DNA from: Nocardioides flavescens
Lineage (GTDB): Bacteria; Actinomycetota; Actinomycetes; Propionibacteriales; Nocardioidaceae
NCBI RefSeq assembly: GCF_009823805.1
Contig: NZ_WUEK01000005.1
Coordinates: forward strand, 248,001 to 312,000
Reading direction: 5' to 3'
DNA: 64,000 nucleotides
The translations under genes were made by a program, and so were the position numbers. Numbering within the stretch: position 1 is the stretch's first letter; each line of letters opens with the position of its first letter. The notes beneath the pieces were generated by a model. The model saw only the letters and a list, made by a program, of their open reading frames with translations, did not search any database and had not been told where the DNA came from. Of the stretch, positions 46,201 to 55,791 are shown in pieces.

Positions 46201-47301
46201 TCAGCGGTAGAGCTCGGCCAGCCTCCGGGCGACGGGCGCCATGCCGAACGTCTCGCGCGCGGCCTCCAGCGCCCGCCCGGCGAGGCGCTCGCGGGTGCCG
46301 GAGCCGTCGAAGCAGGAGCGGATCGCCGCAACGAGCTGCTCGACCGAGCCGTCGGTGACGACGCCCGCACCGGTCTCGGTGATCGCGGGCGCGAGGCCGC
46401 AGGTGTCCGTCACGACGACCGGGAGACCGACGCTCAGCGCCTCGAGCACCGACATCGGCGCCGGCTCGTCGACAGCCGGGAGCACGTAGAGGGAGGCGGC
46501 GGTCAGTCGCTCGAGCACGGCCTCGGCGCCGAGCGGACCCTCGTAGTGCACGTACGACGCCGCACCGCTGGCCGCGATCAGCTGCCGCACCGCGCTCAGC
46601 TCCCCCTCGTCGGGGCCGACCAGCGTGAACCGCAGGGCGGGGTGCGTCGCGTGCACCTCGACCGCGGCGCGCACGAAGTCGAGCGGCCGCTTGCGGGGGG
46701 CCAGCCGAGCGAGGTAGAGCACCTCCCGGCTGGCGCCGTCGGCGCGCAGCGCGGTGTCGGGTACGCCGTTGGGCAGGTGGGTCAGCCGCGGCCGCGGGCC
46801 GGCGACGGCGCGCAGCTCGTCGTGCTCGGTGGGGTTGAGGTAGAGCACGTGCCGCGCCCCGCGCAGGACGCGCCGCACGAGGAGGGCGTCGAGGAGACCG
46901 GCCGAGCGGCGGGCGCTGCGGTCGACCATGCCGTGGGTCTGCAGCACGAGCGGCACGCCGAGGGCGAGCGCGAGCGCGGCGACCGGCAGTGTCACGAGGT
47001 CGCGCGCCAGGTGCACGTGGACCACGTCGAAGCCGCGCAGGTGCGTCGCCGCCCAGCGCAGCAGCCCCGGCGAGCTCAGCCCGGCGAACCCGGTGCGCGG
47101 CACGACCCGCAGAGCGGCGAACAGCTGCAGCGGGACGCCGTCCTGCTCGGTGGGGGCCGTGGCGTAGCCCCGGTGCGAGCCGGCGACGGTGACCTGGTGG
47201 CCCGCGGCGGTGAGCGCGGCGGCCTGGTTGAGCGCAACGCGGATGGGGCCGCCGTACGCCGCGTCGGGGGAGAACAGCGTCGCGACGTGGAGGACCCTCA
47301 C
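46201..47301 (-). CDS. Glycosyltransferase family 4 (GT-B)
   Basis: A 366-residue GT-B glycosyltransferase. The N-terminal domain starts VLHVATLFSPDAAYGGPIRVAL; the C-terminal donor domain has LYLARLAPRKRPLDFVRAAV, LVGPDEGE and the family EX7E-type motif in PAPMSVLEALSVGLPVVVTD. It probably acts at the cytoplasmic membrane on a lipid-linked glycan. Start GTG at 47301. Its 3' end abuts the repeat cluster. Confidence 0.9.
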   Translation of the reverse strand: MRVLHVATLFSPDAAYGGPIRVALNQAAALTAAGHQVTVAGSHRGYATAPTEQDGVPLQLFAALRVVPRTGFAGLSSPGLLRWAATHLRGFDVVHVHLARDLVTLPVAALALALGVPLVLQTHGMVDRSARRSAGLLDALLVRRVLRGARHVLYLNPTEHDELRAVAGPRPRLTHLPNGVPDTALRADGASREVLYLARLAPRKRPLDFVRAAVEVHATHPALRFTLVGPDEGELSAVRQLIAASGAASYVHYEGPLGAEAVLERLTAASLYVLPAVDEPAPMSVLEALSVGLPVVVTDTCGLAPAITETGAGVVTDGSVEQLVAAIRSCFDGSGTRERLAGRALEAARETFGMAPVARRLAELYR

Positions 47302-47483
47302 GCGGCGTCCCTTCGTCGAGCGGGCGGAGCGTCGGACGGGCGAAGCATACGGGGGCGTTCGCGCCAGGCCCTCCTGACGTGAGAGCCTGTCTCAGTCGGT
47401 CACCGCCCGTGCGTGCGTGGACCGGCATCCCAGGCGCCGGGGGAGCGCCGTGGGGACAGTCGAGGGAGCCGGGGGGCCTACGC

Positions 47484-48728
47484 GTGCGGACAGCTGTGCT
47501 GACGCTCAACTTCGCGCCCGAGACGACCGGCATCGCGCCGTACGCCGCCGGGCTCGCGACGGGGCTGCAGGACCGCGGTCACGACGTCCAGGTGCTGACG
47601 GCCTACCCGCACTACCCCCAGTGGCGTGTCCCGGAGGGCTTCGACGGCCTGACCCTGCACGAGGACGTCGACGGGGTCGCGGTGACGCGGCTGCGCCACC
47701 ACGTGCCCACCACGCCGACCGGGGTGCGTCGCGCGCTCTCCGAGGTGTCCTTCGGGCTCCGACTCGCCGCGGCCCGCTGGCACGCCCCCGACGTGGTGGT
47801 CTGCACCAGTCCGGCGCTCATCAGCTCGGCGATGGCGCTCTCGACCGCCGCGCTGCGTCGGCGCCCGGGTCGGCTCGCGCCGGCGACCGGCGTCATCGTG
47901 CAGGACCTCTACTCCGTCGGGGTGCGCGAGACCGCCGCCGGCGGCGACCGGGTGGCCCAGGTGCTCGGCGCGCTCGAGGGTGCGACGCTGCGCCGGGCCG
48001 ACGGCGTGGCGGTCATCCACGACCGGTTCCGCGACCGGGTCGTCGAGACGCTGGGCGTGCCGGCCGAGCGGGTCGCGACCATCCGCAACTGGACCCACGT
48101 CGAGCCCGCCCGCCCGTTCGACCGCGCGGCGTTCCGGGCTTCGATGGGGTGGCGGCCCGACGAGACCGTCGTGCTCCACACCGGCGCGATGGGCGAGAAG
48201 CAGGGTCTGCTCAACGTCGTCGACGCGGCCCGGCTCGCCTCGACGAGCGCACCGCACGTGCGCTTCGTGCTGGTCGGCGACGGCGGCCAGCGCCCGCGCA
48301 TCGAGAGCGCTGCGGCCGGGGTCGAGCGCCTCGAGCTGCGTGACCCGACCGGCGAGGACGACTACCCGCGGCTGCTCGCCGCGGCCGACGTGCTGCTGGT
48401 CAACGAGCGCCCCGGCCTGCTCGAGATGGCCGTGCCGAGCAAGCTCACGTCGTACTTCTCCAGCGGTCGCCCGGTGCTGGCCGCCACCGAGCCGGGCAGC
48501 ACCACCGCCGGCGAGGTGAACGCCGCCGGCGCCGGCTTCGTCGTACCGCCCGGAGACCCGGCTGCGCTGCTCGACGGCGTCGCCGCCCTCACCGCGGACC
48601 CCGTCGCCGCGGAGGCGATGGGCGCGGCCGGGCTCGACTACTGTCACCGCGTGCTCTCGCCGGCCGCCAGCCTGGACGCCTACGACCGCTGGGTGCGCAG
48701 CCTCGCCGAGGGGCGGAGGCGCCGGTGA
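47484..48728 (+). CDS. Glycosyltransferase family 4, WcaI-like
   Basis: A 414-residue GT-B enzyme. [20 protein letters not shown] and [16 protein letters not shown] match the WcaI group of colanic acid and capsule clusters; the donor domain has [19 protein letters not shown] and [19 protein letters not shown]. The GTG at 47484 was chosen for its GGGGGG 9 nt upstream and the WcaI-like start, rather than codons about 100 nt earlier. It overlaps GMD copy 2 (GTGA), linking it to fucose transfer. Confidence 0.88.
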   Translation: MRTAVLTLNFAPETTGIAPYAAGLATGLQDRGHDVQVLTAYPHYPQWRVPEGFDGLTLHEDVDGVAVTRLRHHVPTTPTGVRRALSEVSFGLRLAAARWHAPDVVVCTSPALISSAMALSTAALRRRPGRLAPATGVIVQDLYSVGVRETAAGGDRVAQVLGALEGATLRRADGVAVIHDRFRDRVVETLGVPAERVATIRNWTHVEPARPFDRAAFRASMGWRPDETVVLHTGAMGEKQGLLNVVDAARLASTSAPHVRFVLVGDGGQRPRIESAAAGVERLELRDPTGEDDYPRLLAAADVLLVNERPGLLEMAVPSKLTSYFSSGRPVLAATEPGSTTAGEVNAAGAGFVVPPGDPAALLDGVAALTADPVAAEAMGAAGLDYCHRVLSPAASLDAYDRWVRSLAEGRRRR

Positions 48729-49765
48729 CCCGACGCGCACTGATCACGGGGATCACCGGGCAGGACGGCTCCTACCTCGCCGAGCTGCTGCTCGCGAAGG
48801 GCTACGAGGTGCACGGGCTGATCCGTCGCTCCTCGACCTTCAACACCCGCCGCATCGACCACCTCTACCGCGACCCGCACGACCCCGACGCGCGACTCTT
48901 CCTGCACTTCGGCGACCTGTCCGACGGTGCCCGGCTGGTCACGCTCGTCCACGAGATCGAGCCGCACGAGGTCTACAACCTCGCGGCCCAGTCGCACGTG
49001 CGGGTCAGCTTCGACGAGCCCGAGCACACCGGCGACACCACGGGCATGGGCGCCATGCGGCTGCTCGAGGCCGTCCGGATGGCTGGGGTCGACGCGCGCT
49101 ACTACCAGGCGTCGAGCTCGGAGATGTTCGGCGCGACCCCGCCGCCTCAGGACGAGAGCACGCCCTTCCACCCGCGCTCGCCGTACGGCGCGGCGAAGGT
49201 CTACGCCTACTGGGCCACGCGCAACTACCGCGAGGCCTACGACCTCTTCGCGGTCAACGGCATCCTGTTCAACCACGAGTCGCCGCGCCGCGGCGAGACC
49301 TTCGTGACCCGCAAGGTCACCCGCGCCGTCGCCCGCATCGCCGCCGGGCTGCAGGACGTCGTCTACCTCGGCAACCTCGACGCGATCCGCGACTGGGGCT
49401 ACGCGCCGGAGTACGTCGAGGGCATGTGGCGCATGCTCCAGGCCGACGCTCCCGACGACTACGTCCTGGCGACCGGCGGGCGCTTCACCGTGCGCGACTT
49501 CGTCGAGGCGGCGTTCGACCAGGTGGGGCTGCACTGGCAGGAGCACGTCAAGTACGACGAGCGCTACCTGCGCCCCTCCGAGGTCGACGCCCTCATCGGC
49601 GATGCGGGCAAGGCCGAGCGCGACCTGGGCTGGAAGCCGGTCGTCGACACCGCGGCGCTGGCCCGGATCATGGTCGACGCCGACGTGGCCAGCCTGGCGC
49701 ACTCCGGTCCGGGCTGGGTCGACCAGGTCGAGCTCGACGGCTGGCCCCGGCTGGAGGACCTGTGA
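48725..49765 (+). CDS. gmd: GDP-mannose 4,6-dehydratase, copy 2
   Basis: A 346-residue SDR giving GDP-4-keto-6-deoxy-mannose. It is the canonical form, with [58 protein letters not shown] and [19 protein letters not shown]. Its TGA overlaps the GTG of the GDP-fucose synthase, so GDP-L-fucose is the likely end product. Coupled upstream to a WcaI-like glycosyltransferase. Confidence 0.96.
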   Translation: MTRRALITGITGQDGSYLAELLLAKGYEVHGLIRRSSTFNTRRIDHLYRDPHDPDARLFLHFGDLSDGARLVTLVHEIEPHEVYNLAAQSHVRVSFDEPEHTGDTTGMGAMRLLEAVRMAGVDARYYQASSSEMFGATPPPQDESTPFHPRSPYGAAKVYAYWATRNYREAYDLFAVNGILFNHESPRRGETFVTRKVTRAVARIAAGLQDVVYLGNLDAIRDWGYAPEYVEGMWRMLQADAPDDYVLATGGRFTVRDFVEAAFDQVGLHWQEHVKYDERYLRPSEVDALIGDAGKAERDLGWKPVVDTAALARIMVDADVASLAHSGPGWVDQVELDGWPRLEDL

Positions 49766-50727
49766 GCGACGCGCCGCTCCTCGACCGCTCGGCGGTGACC
49801 TACGTCGCCGGTCACCGCGGCCTCGTCGGCTCGGCGCTGTGGCGCCACTTCGAGGCCGAGGGGTTCACGCAGCTGGTGGGGCGGTCCTCGGCCGAGCTCG
49901 ACCTGCGGGACCGCGACGCGGTCTTCGCCTTCTTCGACGAGGTCCGGCCCGCCCAGGTCGTGCTCGCCGCGGCCAAGGTCGGCGGCATCATGGCCAACGC
50001 GACCCACCCCGTCGACTTCCTGAGCGACAACCTGCGCATCCAGACCAACGTCATGGACGCCGCCCTCGCCCAGCGCAGCCACCGGCTGCTCTTCCTCGGT
50101 TCCTCCTGCATCTACCCCCGCCTCGCCCCGCAGCCGATCCGCGAGGACGCGCTGCTCACCGGCCCGCTCGAGGCCACCAACGACGCCTACGCGATCGCCA
50201 AGATCGCCGGCATCATCGGCGTGCAGGCCGTCCGTCGCCAGCACGGGCTGCCCTGGATCTCGGCGATGCCGACCAACCTCTACGGCCCCGGCGACAACTT
50301 CTCACCGACCGGCAGCCACGTCCTGCCGGCGATGATCCGCCGCTACGACGAGGCCCTCGCCGCCGGCGACGACGTCGTCACCAACTGGGGCACCGGCACC
50401 CCGCGCCGCGAGTTCCTCCACGTCGACGACCTCGCCGCCGCGTGCCTGCACCTGCTCGAGCAGTACGACGCCCCCGAGCAGGTCAACGTCGGCACCGGCG
50501 TCGACCACACGATCGCCGAGATCGCCGGCTTCGTCGCCGAGGCCGTTGGCTTCGAGGGCGAGACCCGGTGGGACACCACCAAGCCCGACGGCACCCCGCA
50601 GAAGCGGCTCGACGTCGGCCTGCTCACCGGCTCCGGCTGGACCCCCCGCACCGGTCTGCGCGAGGGCATCGCCTCCACGGTGGAGTGGTACCGCGCCCAC
50701 GTCGGGGACCTGCGCGAGCTCGGCTGA
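49762..50727 (+). CDS. fcl: GDP-L-fucose synthase
   Basis: A 321-residue SDR with epimerase and reductase activities, turning GDP-4-keto-6-deoxymannose into GDP-L-fucose. It has [17 protein letters not shown], the active-site Cys in [16 protein letters not shown], the catalytic [11 protein letters not shown] and the substrate loop [20 protein letters not shown]. Length and motifs are standard. Last gene of the coupled GT4-gmd-fcl unit; followed by a pair of palindromic repeats. Confidence 0.95.
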   Translation: MSDAPLLDRSAVTYVAGHRGLVGSALWRHFEAEGFTQLVGRSSAELDLRDRDAVFAFFDEVRPAQVVLAAAKVGGIMANATHPVDFLSDNLRIQTNVMDAALAQRSHRLLFLGSSCIYPRLAPQPIREDALLTGPLEATNDAYAIAKIAGIIGVQAVRRQHGLPWISAMPTNLYGPGDNFSPTGSHVLPAMIRRYDEALAAGDDVVTNWGTGTPRREFLHVDDLAAACLHLLEQYDAPEQVNVGTGVDHTIAEIAGFVAEAVGFEGETRWDTTKPDGTPQKRLDVGLLTGSGWTPRTGLREGIASTVEWYRAHVGDLRELG

Positions 50728-50745
50728 CCTGCGCGCTGCGGCCGC

Positions 50746-50828
50746 GTGGTTCGAGACGGTCGTTGCACGACCTCCTCAACCACCGGTTCGGTGGTTGAGG
50801 AAGGACGAAGTCCTGTCTCGAAACCACC
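50746..50828. repeat. Two palindromic repeats in opposite orientation
   Basis: Copy 50746-50784 (inner stem GGTCGT-TGC-ACGACC, one base lost in the left arm) and copy 50790-50828 (inner stem AGGAC-GAA-GTCCT). They lie between convergent fcl and LCP genes. Confidence 0.9.
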
Positions 50829-50852
50829 TGACCTGACGCCGCCCGCGACGAG

Positions 50853-51944
50853 TCAGAGCACGTCGTCGCGTTTCGGCAGCTGGTCGACGTCGTTGCGCTG
50901 GAGCCACTTCTCGAGGCGCTCGTCGACGACGGCGGCGAACATCCGCTTCGTGGCGTCCATGTCGAGCGTGACGACGCTGGCGCCGTCGATCGTGGGGGTG
51001 CCGGTGTAGGGCACGGTGGCGACGAGGACGTCGTCGGCGCGCAGCTTGCGCGAGGACTGGATGAGCCCGCCGAGCACGCGGGCGTCGAGCCCCTCGTCGG
51101 TCGCGACGAACTCCTGCACCTGGTCGACCAGCTGCAGCCGCTTGACGGGGTCGCTGACCATGCCGCTGCGGGTGACCTTGTCGACGATCGCCCGCAGGAA
51201 GTTCTGCTGGCGCTGCACGCGGTCGAAGTCACCGCGGGGCAGGCCGTAGCGCATCCGGACGTACCACAGCGCGCGCTCGCCCTCGAGGTGGTGCCACCCC
51301 TCCGTCCACGTGTAGTCGCGCATGGTGTCGCGCACCGTCTCGGGCACGTAGACGTCGACGCCGCCGAGCTCGGTCGTCAGGTCGGCGAAGCCGGAGAAGT
51401 CGATGACCGCCACGTGGTCGACGTAGACCCCGGTGAGGTTCTCGACGGTCTTGGCCAGCAGGGCGGGACCGCCGTACGAGAACGCCGCGTTGAGCTTGTC
51501 GGTGCCGTGGCCGGGGATCGGCACGTAGGAGTCGCGGGGGATCGAGATGAGGTCGGCCGACTTCCGGTCCTCGGGCAGGTGCAGGAACATCATCGAGTCG
51601 CTGCGGAAGACGCCCGGCTTCCACTGGTCGGCCTGCATCGCGTCCTGGATGCTCGCGCCGCCGCCCTCGTCGACCCCGATGAGCAGGATGTTCTGGGTGC
51701 GGTCGGCCGGGCGCAGCGGGCGCTCGGAGTCGGGTCCGACGTTGAGCTCGAAGCGGGGGATCTCCTCGAGCTGGTGGTAGGCGTAGCCGGAGTACGACGC
51801 CACGACGGCGAGCGCGCCGCCGCCGAGCACGAGCGGCAGGACGACGAGCAGCGTGATCCACTTGTGGCGGCGCGGGAAGGAGCGGATCCGGCGCCAGCGG
51901 CTCGGCCGCTCCACGGTCACTGCGGTGGCCTCGTCGACCCCCAT
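50853..51944 (-). CDS. LytR-CpsA-Psr (LCP) family glycopolymer transferase
   Basis: A 363-residue membrane-anchored enzyme that attaches glycopolymers to peptidoglycan, or arabinogalactan in mycolata. A basic N-terminus leads to one transmembrane helix (residues 33-55). The extracytoplasmic LCP domain has RTQNILLIGVDEGG, the Arg/Asp-rich FRSDSMMFLHLPEDRK, SIPRDSYVPIPGHG, KLNAAFSYGG and YVRMRYGLPRGDFDRVQRQQ. The ATG at 51944 has GGGGGG 8 nt upstream; a GTG at 51953 is possible. Likely anchors the locus's polysaccharide to the wall. Confidence 0.92.
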   Translation of the reverse strand: MGVDEATAVTVERPSRWRRIRSFPRRHKWITLLVVLPLVLGGGALAVVASYSGYAYHQLEEIPRFELNVGPDSERPLRPADRTQNILLIGVDEGGGASIQDAMQADQWKPGVFRSDSMMFLHLPEDRKSADLISIPRDSYVPIPGHGTDKLNAAFSYGGPALLAKTVENLTGVYVDHVAVIDFSGFADLTTELGGVDVYVPETVRDTMRDYTWTEGWHHLEGERALWYVRMRYGLPRGDFDRVQRQQNFLRAIVDKVTRSGMVSDPVKRLQLVDQVQEFVATDEGLDARVLGGLIQSSRKLRADDVLVATVPYTGTPTIDGASVVTLDMDATKRMFAAVVDERLEKWLQRNDVDQLPKRDDVL

Positions 51945-52072
51945 GCGTGGCACCCCCCAGTGCGCTGCGGGCGTCCCCCCGACAGTTCACGGACGCCTCG
52001 ACTGCGCCGTCATGCTACGTCCGGAACCCCGTGATGGCCGGATCCGCCTGACAGCACCCCTAGAGTGAACGG

Positions 52073-53371
52073 GTGGTCGACGAGCTGTCGGGGGACGGCC
52101 ACGCCCTGCGCGTCGTCCCCACTCCGTGCCGGGCGTGCGGCGCGACCGGTCTCGTCGAGGTGCTCGACCTCGGCTCGACGCCGGTGGCCAACGCCCTCGT
52201 GCCGGCCGACCGGCTCGACACCGTCGACCCGACGTACCCCCTGGCCCTGGCGCTGTGCGAGCGGTGCGCGCTCGCGCAGCTGACCGAGTCGCTGCCCGGT
52301 GAGGCGCTCTTCGACGCCGACTACCCCTACTTCTCCTCCTTCGCACCCGCGGTGGTCGAGCACGCCCGACGCCACGTCGAGGGCCTGGTCGCGCGGCGCG
52401 GCCTCGGTCCCGAGAGCCTGGTGCTCGAGATCGCGAGCAACGACGGCTACCTCCTCCAGCACGCCCGCGCGCACGGCGTACGCGTGCTCGGAGTCGACCC
52501 GTCGGCCGGTCCGGCTGCGGCGGCCGAGGCGGCGGGCATCCCGACCGTCTGCGACTTCCTGACACCCGAGCTGGCCCGTCGGCTGGTCGCCGAGCACGGC
52601 CGCGCCGACGTCGTCGTCGCCAACAACGTCGCGGCGCACGTGCCTGACCTCGACGGCTTCGTCGAGGCGCTGGCGACCTGCGTCGCCGACGACGGCGTCG
52701 TCACCGTCGAGAACCCCTGGGTGCGCGACCTGGTGCAGCGCACCGAGTTCGACACGATCTACCACGAGCACCACAGCTACCTCTCCTGCACGGCGATCTC
52801 CCGGGTCGCCGAGCGCCACGGGCTGCACCTCGTCGACGTCGAGCACTTCCCCGACCTGCACGGCGGCACCCTGCGCTGGACCCTGGCCCGGAGCGGTGAG
52901 CCGACCCCCGCGGTGGCCGACCACCTCGCGCTCGAGGACGAGCTCGGCCTCGGCACCCGCGCCTTCTACGGCGGCCTCGCCGCCCGCACCCACACCGTGC
53001 AGCGCGACCTCAGGGCCCTGCTGACCAGCCTGCGGGCCGAGGGCGCCACGGTCGCGGCGTACGGCGCCGCCGCCAAGGGCGTGACGATGCTGGTGACGTC
53101 GGGGATCGGCGCCGACCTCGTCGACTACGTCGTCGACCGCAGCCCGCACAAGCAGGGGATGCACCTGCCCGGCGCGCGGATCCCGGTCGAGCCGGTCGAG
53201 GTGCTGCCCGAGCGCCGGCCCGACTTCGTGCTCGTGCTGGCCTGGAACTTCGTCGCCGAGATCGCCCGGCAGCAGCGCGACTACCTCGAGGCGGGCGGCC
53301 GGTTCATCGTGCCCGTGCCGAGCCCGCGGGTGCTCACCGCCGACGACCTGCTGCGGGGGTCGGACCAGTGA
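52073..53371 (+). CDS. Zinc-motif sugar C-methyltransferase-like protein
   Basis: A 432-residue three-part protein of the NDP-hexose C-methyltransferase type (TylC3-like). The N-terminal zinc finger is TPCRACGATG with LCERCALAQL; the SAM domain has LVLEIASNDGYLLQHARAHG at about residue 122; the C-terminal domain has VAAYGAAAKGVTML and VVDRSPHKQGMHLPG. Known members add a C-methyl group to a keto-sugar nucleotide. GTG start 6 nt after TAGAGT (52061-52066), leaderless. First gene of a five-gene unit. Confidence 0.87.
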   Translation: MVDELSGDGHALRVVPTPCRACGATGLVEVLDLGSTPVANALVPADRLDTVDPTYPLALALCERCALAQLTESLPGEALFDADYPYFSSFAPAVVEHARRHVEGLVARRGLGPESLVLEIASNDGYLLQHARAHGVRVLGVDPSAGPAAAAEAAGIPTVCDFLTPELARRLVAEHGRADVVVANNVAAHVPDLDGFVEALATCVADDGVVTVENPWVRDLVQRTEFDTIYHEHHSYLSCTAISRVAERHGLHLVDVEHFPDLHGGTLRWTLARSGEPTPAVADHLALEDELGLGTRAFYGGLAARTHTVQRDLRALLTSLRAEGATVAAYGAAAKGVTMLVTSGIGADLVDYVVDRSPHKQGMHLPGARIPVEPVEVLPERRPDFVLVLAWNFVAEIARQQRDYLEAGGRFIVPVPSPRVLTADDLLRGSDQ

Positions 53372-54210
53372 CCAGCGGCGTGAGCCAGCCCGTGACACCG
53401 ACGCCGGTCGACCCGGTCGACGTACCCGTCGTCCTGCTCTGCGGCGGCCTCGGCACCCGGCTGCGCGAGGCCAGCGAGCGGCTGCCCAAGCCGCTCGTCG
53501 ACATCGGCGGCTCGCCGATCCTGTGGCACGTCATGAAGACCTACGGCGCCCACGGGTTCCGGCGCTTCGTGCTGTGCCTGGGCTACAAGAGCGAGCTGAT
53601 CAAGAACTACTTCCTCGACTACCGGATGCTCACCTCGGACTTCACGCTGCGCCTCGACGGCGACCACGAGATGACCTTCCACACCGACCACCGCGAGGAG
53701 CCGTGGGAGGTGACCTTCGCCGAGACGGGGCTCACGACGGCGACGGGCACCCGCATCAAGCGCGCCGCGCACTACCTCGGCGAGGCCGAGCACTTCGCGC
53801 TCAGCTACAGCGACGGCGTCGGGTCGGTCGATCTCACCGCCGGCCTCGCGCGCCACGTCGGGTCGGGCCTGGTCGGCACCGTCACCGGCGTGCACCCGAC
53901 CAGCCGCTTCGGCGAGATGGCGGTCGACGGCGCGCTCGTCTCGGAGTTCAACGAGAAGCCCACGCGCCCGGCCGGCTGGGTCAACGGCGGCTACTTCTTC
54001 TTCAAGCGCGAGTTCGTCGACGGCTACCTCAGCGGCGAGCCCGACGAGATGCTCGAGCACGCGCCGCTGCGCGCGCTCGCCCGCGACCGCCAGCTCGGGG
54101 TGGTCGAGCACAACGGCTTCTGGCACGGCATGGACACCTATCGCGACTGGGTCGAGCTCAACCAGCTCTGGGACCGCGGCGAGGCCGAGTGGAAGGTCTG
54201 GTCCGACTGA
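53368..54210 (+). CDS. Glucose-1-phosphate cytidylyltransferase-like nucleotidyltransferase
   Basis: A 280-residue sugar-1-phosphate nucleotidyltransferase resembling RfbF/DdhA, which forms CDP-glucose. It has VVLLCGGLGTRLREASERLP, KPLVDIGGSPILWHVMKTYG and the typical LGYKSELIKNYFLDY, and GWVNGGYFFFKREF further on. CTP preference is inferred from these motifs. Start overlaps the methyltransferase stop (GTGA); its own TGA overlaps the next ATG by one base. No CDP-glucose 4,6-dehydratase is evident nearby. Confidence 0.88.
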   Translation: MTSGVSQPVTPTPVDPVDVPVVLLCGGLGTRLREASERLPKPLVDIGGSPILWHVMKTYGAHGFRRFVLCLGYKSELIKNYFLDYRMLTSDFTLRLDGDHEMTFHTDHREEPWEVTFAETGLTTATGTRIKRAAHYLGEAEHFALSYSDGVGSVDLTAGLARHVGSGLVGTVTGVHPTSRFGEMAVDGALVSEFNEKPTRPAGWVNGGYFFFKREFVDGYLSGEPDEMLEHAPLRALARDRQLGVVEHNGFWHGMDTYRDWVELNQLWDRGEAEWKVWSD

Positions 54211-55235
54211 TGCGCGTGCTGGTGACCGGCGTCGAGGGCTACCTCGGAGCAGTGCTCGCGCCCGTGCTGGTCGAGGCGGGCCACGAGGTCGTGGGGCTCG
54301 ACACGGGCTACTACCTCAACGGCTGGCTCTACCGCGGCGTCGACCGGCTCCCGCCTACCCGGCTGATGGACATGCGCGAGGTGACCGTCGCCGACTTCGA
54401 GGGCGTCGACGCCGTCGTGGCGATGGCCGAGCTCAGCAACGACCCCCTCGGCGACCTCATCGGCCCGGTCACCACCGAGGTCAACCACCTCGGCTCGGTC
54501 CACGTCGCCCGCACGGCCAAGGCGGCCGGCGTCGAGCGCTTCGTCTACATGTCGTCGTGCAGCGTCTACGGCGCGGCCGACGGCGTCGTCGACGAGACCA
54601 GCCCGATCGCCCCGCAGACGGCGTACGCGCGGTGCAAGGCGCTGGTCGAGCGCGACCTGTCGGCCCTGGCCGACGACGGCTTCTCGCCGACCTCGCTGCG
54701 CAACGCGACGGCGTTCGGCGCCAGCCCGCGCCAGCGCTTCGACATCGTGCTCAACAACCTCGCCGGGCTGGCGTGGACGCGGGACCGCATCGCGATGACC
54801 TCCGACGGCACTCCGTGGCGCCCACTCGTGCACGCCCTCGACATCGCCCAGGCGATCGTCTGCACGCTCGGAGCCGAGCGCTCGCGCGTGCACGACGTCG
54901 TGCTCAACGTCGGCAGCGACGACCAGAACTACACCGTGCGCCAGATCGCCGAGACCGTCGCCGAGGTCTTCCCGGGCTGCGAGCTGACGCTCGGGGCGCC
55001 GTCCGGTGACAACCGGTCGTACCGCGTCGACTTCTCACGCATCGGGGAGGTGCTCCCGGATTTCTCGTGCGTCTGGGACGCCCGCCGCGGGGCCGAGCAG
55101 CTGCGGCGCGTCTTCGAGTCGATCGACCTCGACGTCGCGACCTTCGAGGGGCGCGGACACACGCGGCTGAAGCAGATCCAGCACCTGCTGCAGACCGGCC
55201 AGGTCGACCAGCGGCTGTTCTGGGTGGCCCCGTGA
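54210..55235 (+). CDS. NAD-dependent epimerase/dehydratase (extended SDR)
   Basis: A 341-residue extended SDR with VTGVEGYLGAVLAPVLVEAG (cofactor loop), VYMSSCSVYGAADGVVDE and the catalytic Tyr-Lys in TAYARCKALVERDL. An early GYYLNGWLYRGVDRLPPTR segment and AMAELSNDPLGDL are distinctive of a subgroup I associate with sugar-1-P cytidylyltransferases. It may act as epimerase, dehydratase or reductase; sequence alone does not say which. TGATG coupling with the previous gene and 7 bp before the next. Confidence 0.85.
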   Translation: MRVLVTGVEGYLGAVLAPVLVEAGHEVVGLDTGYYLNGWLYRGVDRLPPTRLMDMREVTVADFEGVDAVVAMAELSNDPLGDLIGPVTTEVNHLGSVHVARTAKAAGVERFVYMSSCSVYGAADGVVDETSPIAPQTAYARCKALVERDLSALADDGFSPTSLRNATAFGASPRQRFDIVLNNLAGLAWTRDRIAMTSDGTPWRPLVHALDIAQAIVCTLGAERSRVHDVVLNVGSDDQNYTVRQIAETVAEVFPGCELTLGAPSGDNRSYRVDFSRIGEVLPDFSCVWDARRGAEQLRRVFESIDLDVATFEGRGHTRLKQIQHLLQTGQVDQRLFWVAP

Positions 55236-55242
55236 TGACGCA

Positions 55243-55791
55243 GTGAGGTTCTCGCCCACCGAGGTCGACGGCGTCGTCGTCGTCGACCTCGAGCCGCGCG
55301 GCGACGACCGTGGCTGGTTCGCCCGCACCTGGTGCGCCGACGAGTTCCGCGCCGCCGGCCTGCCGACGGTCGTCGCGCAGACCAGCACGTCCTACAACGC
55401 CGAGGCCGGGACGGTGCGTGGCCTCCACCGCCAGGCCCCGCCGCACCACGAGGCCAAGCTCGTGCGGTGCGTCGCGGGCGCCATCTTCGACGTGGCGGTC
55501 GACGTACGCCCCGACTCACCGACCTACCTGCGGCACGTCGCCGTCGAGCTGAGTGCGGCCAACGGCCGCGCGCTCCAGCTGCCGGCGTACGTCGCGCACG
55601 GCTACCAGACCCTCGAGCCGCACACGGTGGTGAGCTACCAGATGGACGGGCCCTACACCCCCGAGGCCGAGCAGGGCTGGCGTCACGACGACCCGGCGTT
55701 CGGGATCGACTGGCCGCTGCCGGTGCACGACCTGTCGCCCAAGGACCGCGCCTGGCCGGCGTACGCCGCGACCGAGGAGGACGCGCAGTGA
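55243..55791 (+). CDS. dTDP-4-dehydrorhamnose 3,5-epimerase-family protein
   Basis: A 182-residue RmlC-type cupin. GLHRQAPPHHEAKLVRC holds the catalytic His and Lys, and AYVAHGYQTLEPHTVVSYQM plus YTPEAEQGWRHDDPAFGIDW follow, with the Tyr of the active site. Members epimerise C3 and/or C5 of 4-keto-6-deoxy sugar nucleotides. As a separate RmlC is fused to RmlD at 30536, this copy probably serves the unassigned sugar of this operon. GTG start; GTGA overlap with the next gene. Confidence 0.88.
   Translation: MRFSPTEVDGVVVVDLEPRGDDRGWFARTWCADEFRAAGLPTVVAQTSTSYNAEAGTVRGLHRQAPPHHEAKLVRCVAGAIFDVAVDVRPDSPTYLRHVAVELSAANGRALQLPAYVAHGYQTLEPHTVVSYQMDGPYTPEAEQGWRHDDPAFGIDWPLPVHDLSPKDRAWPAYAATEEDAQ

Noticed and set aside
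55243..55791. Assigning this epimerase to dTDP-rhamnose synthesis
   Set aside because: A fused RmlC-RmlD already exists next to rmlB, and this copy is translationally coupled to a different sugar operon.
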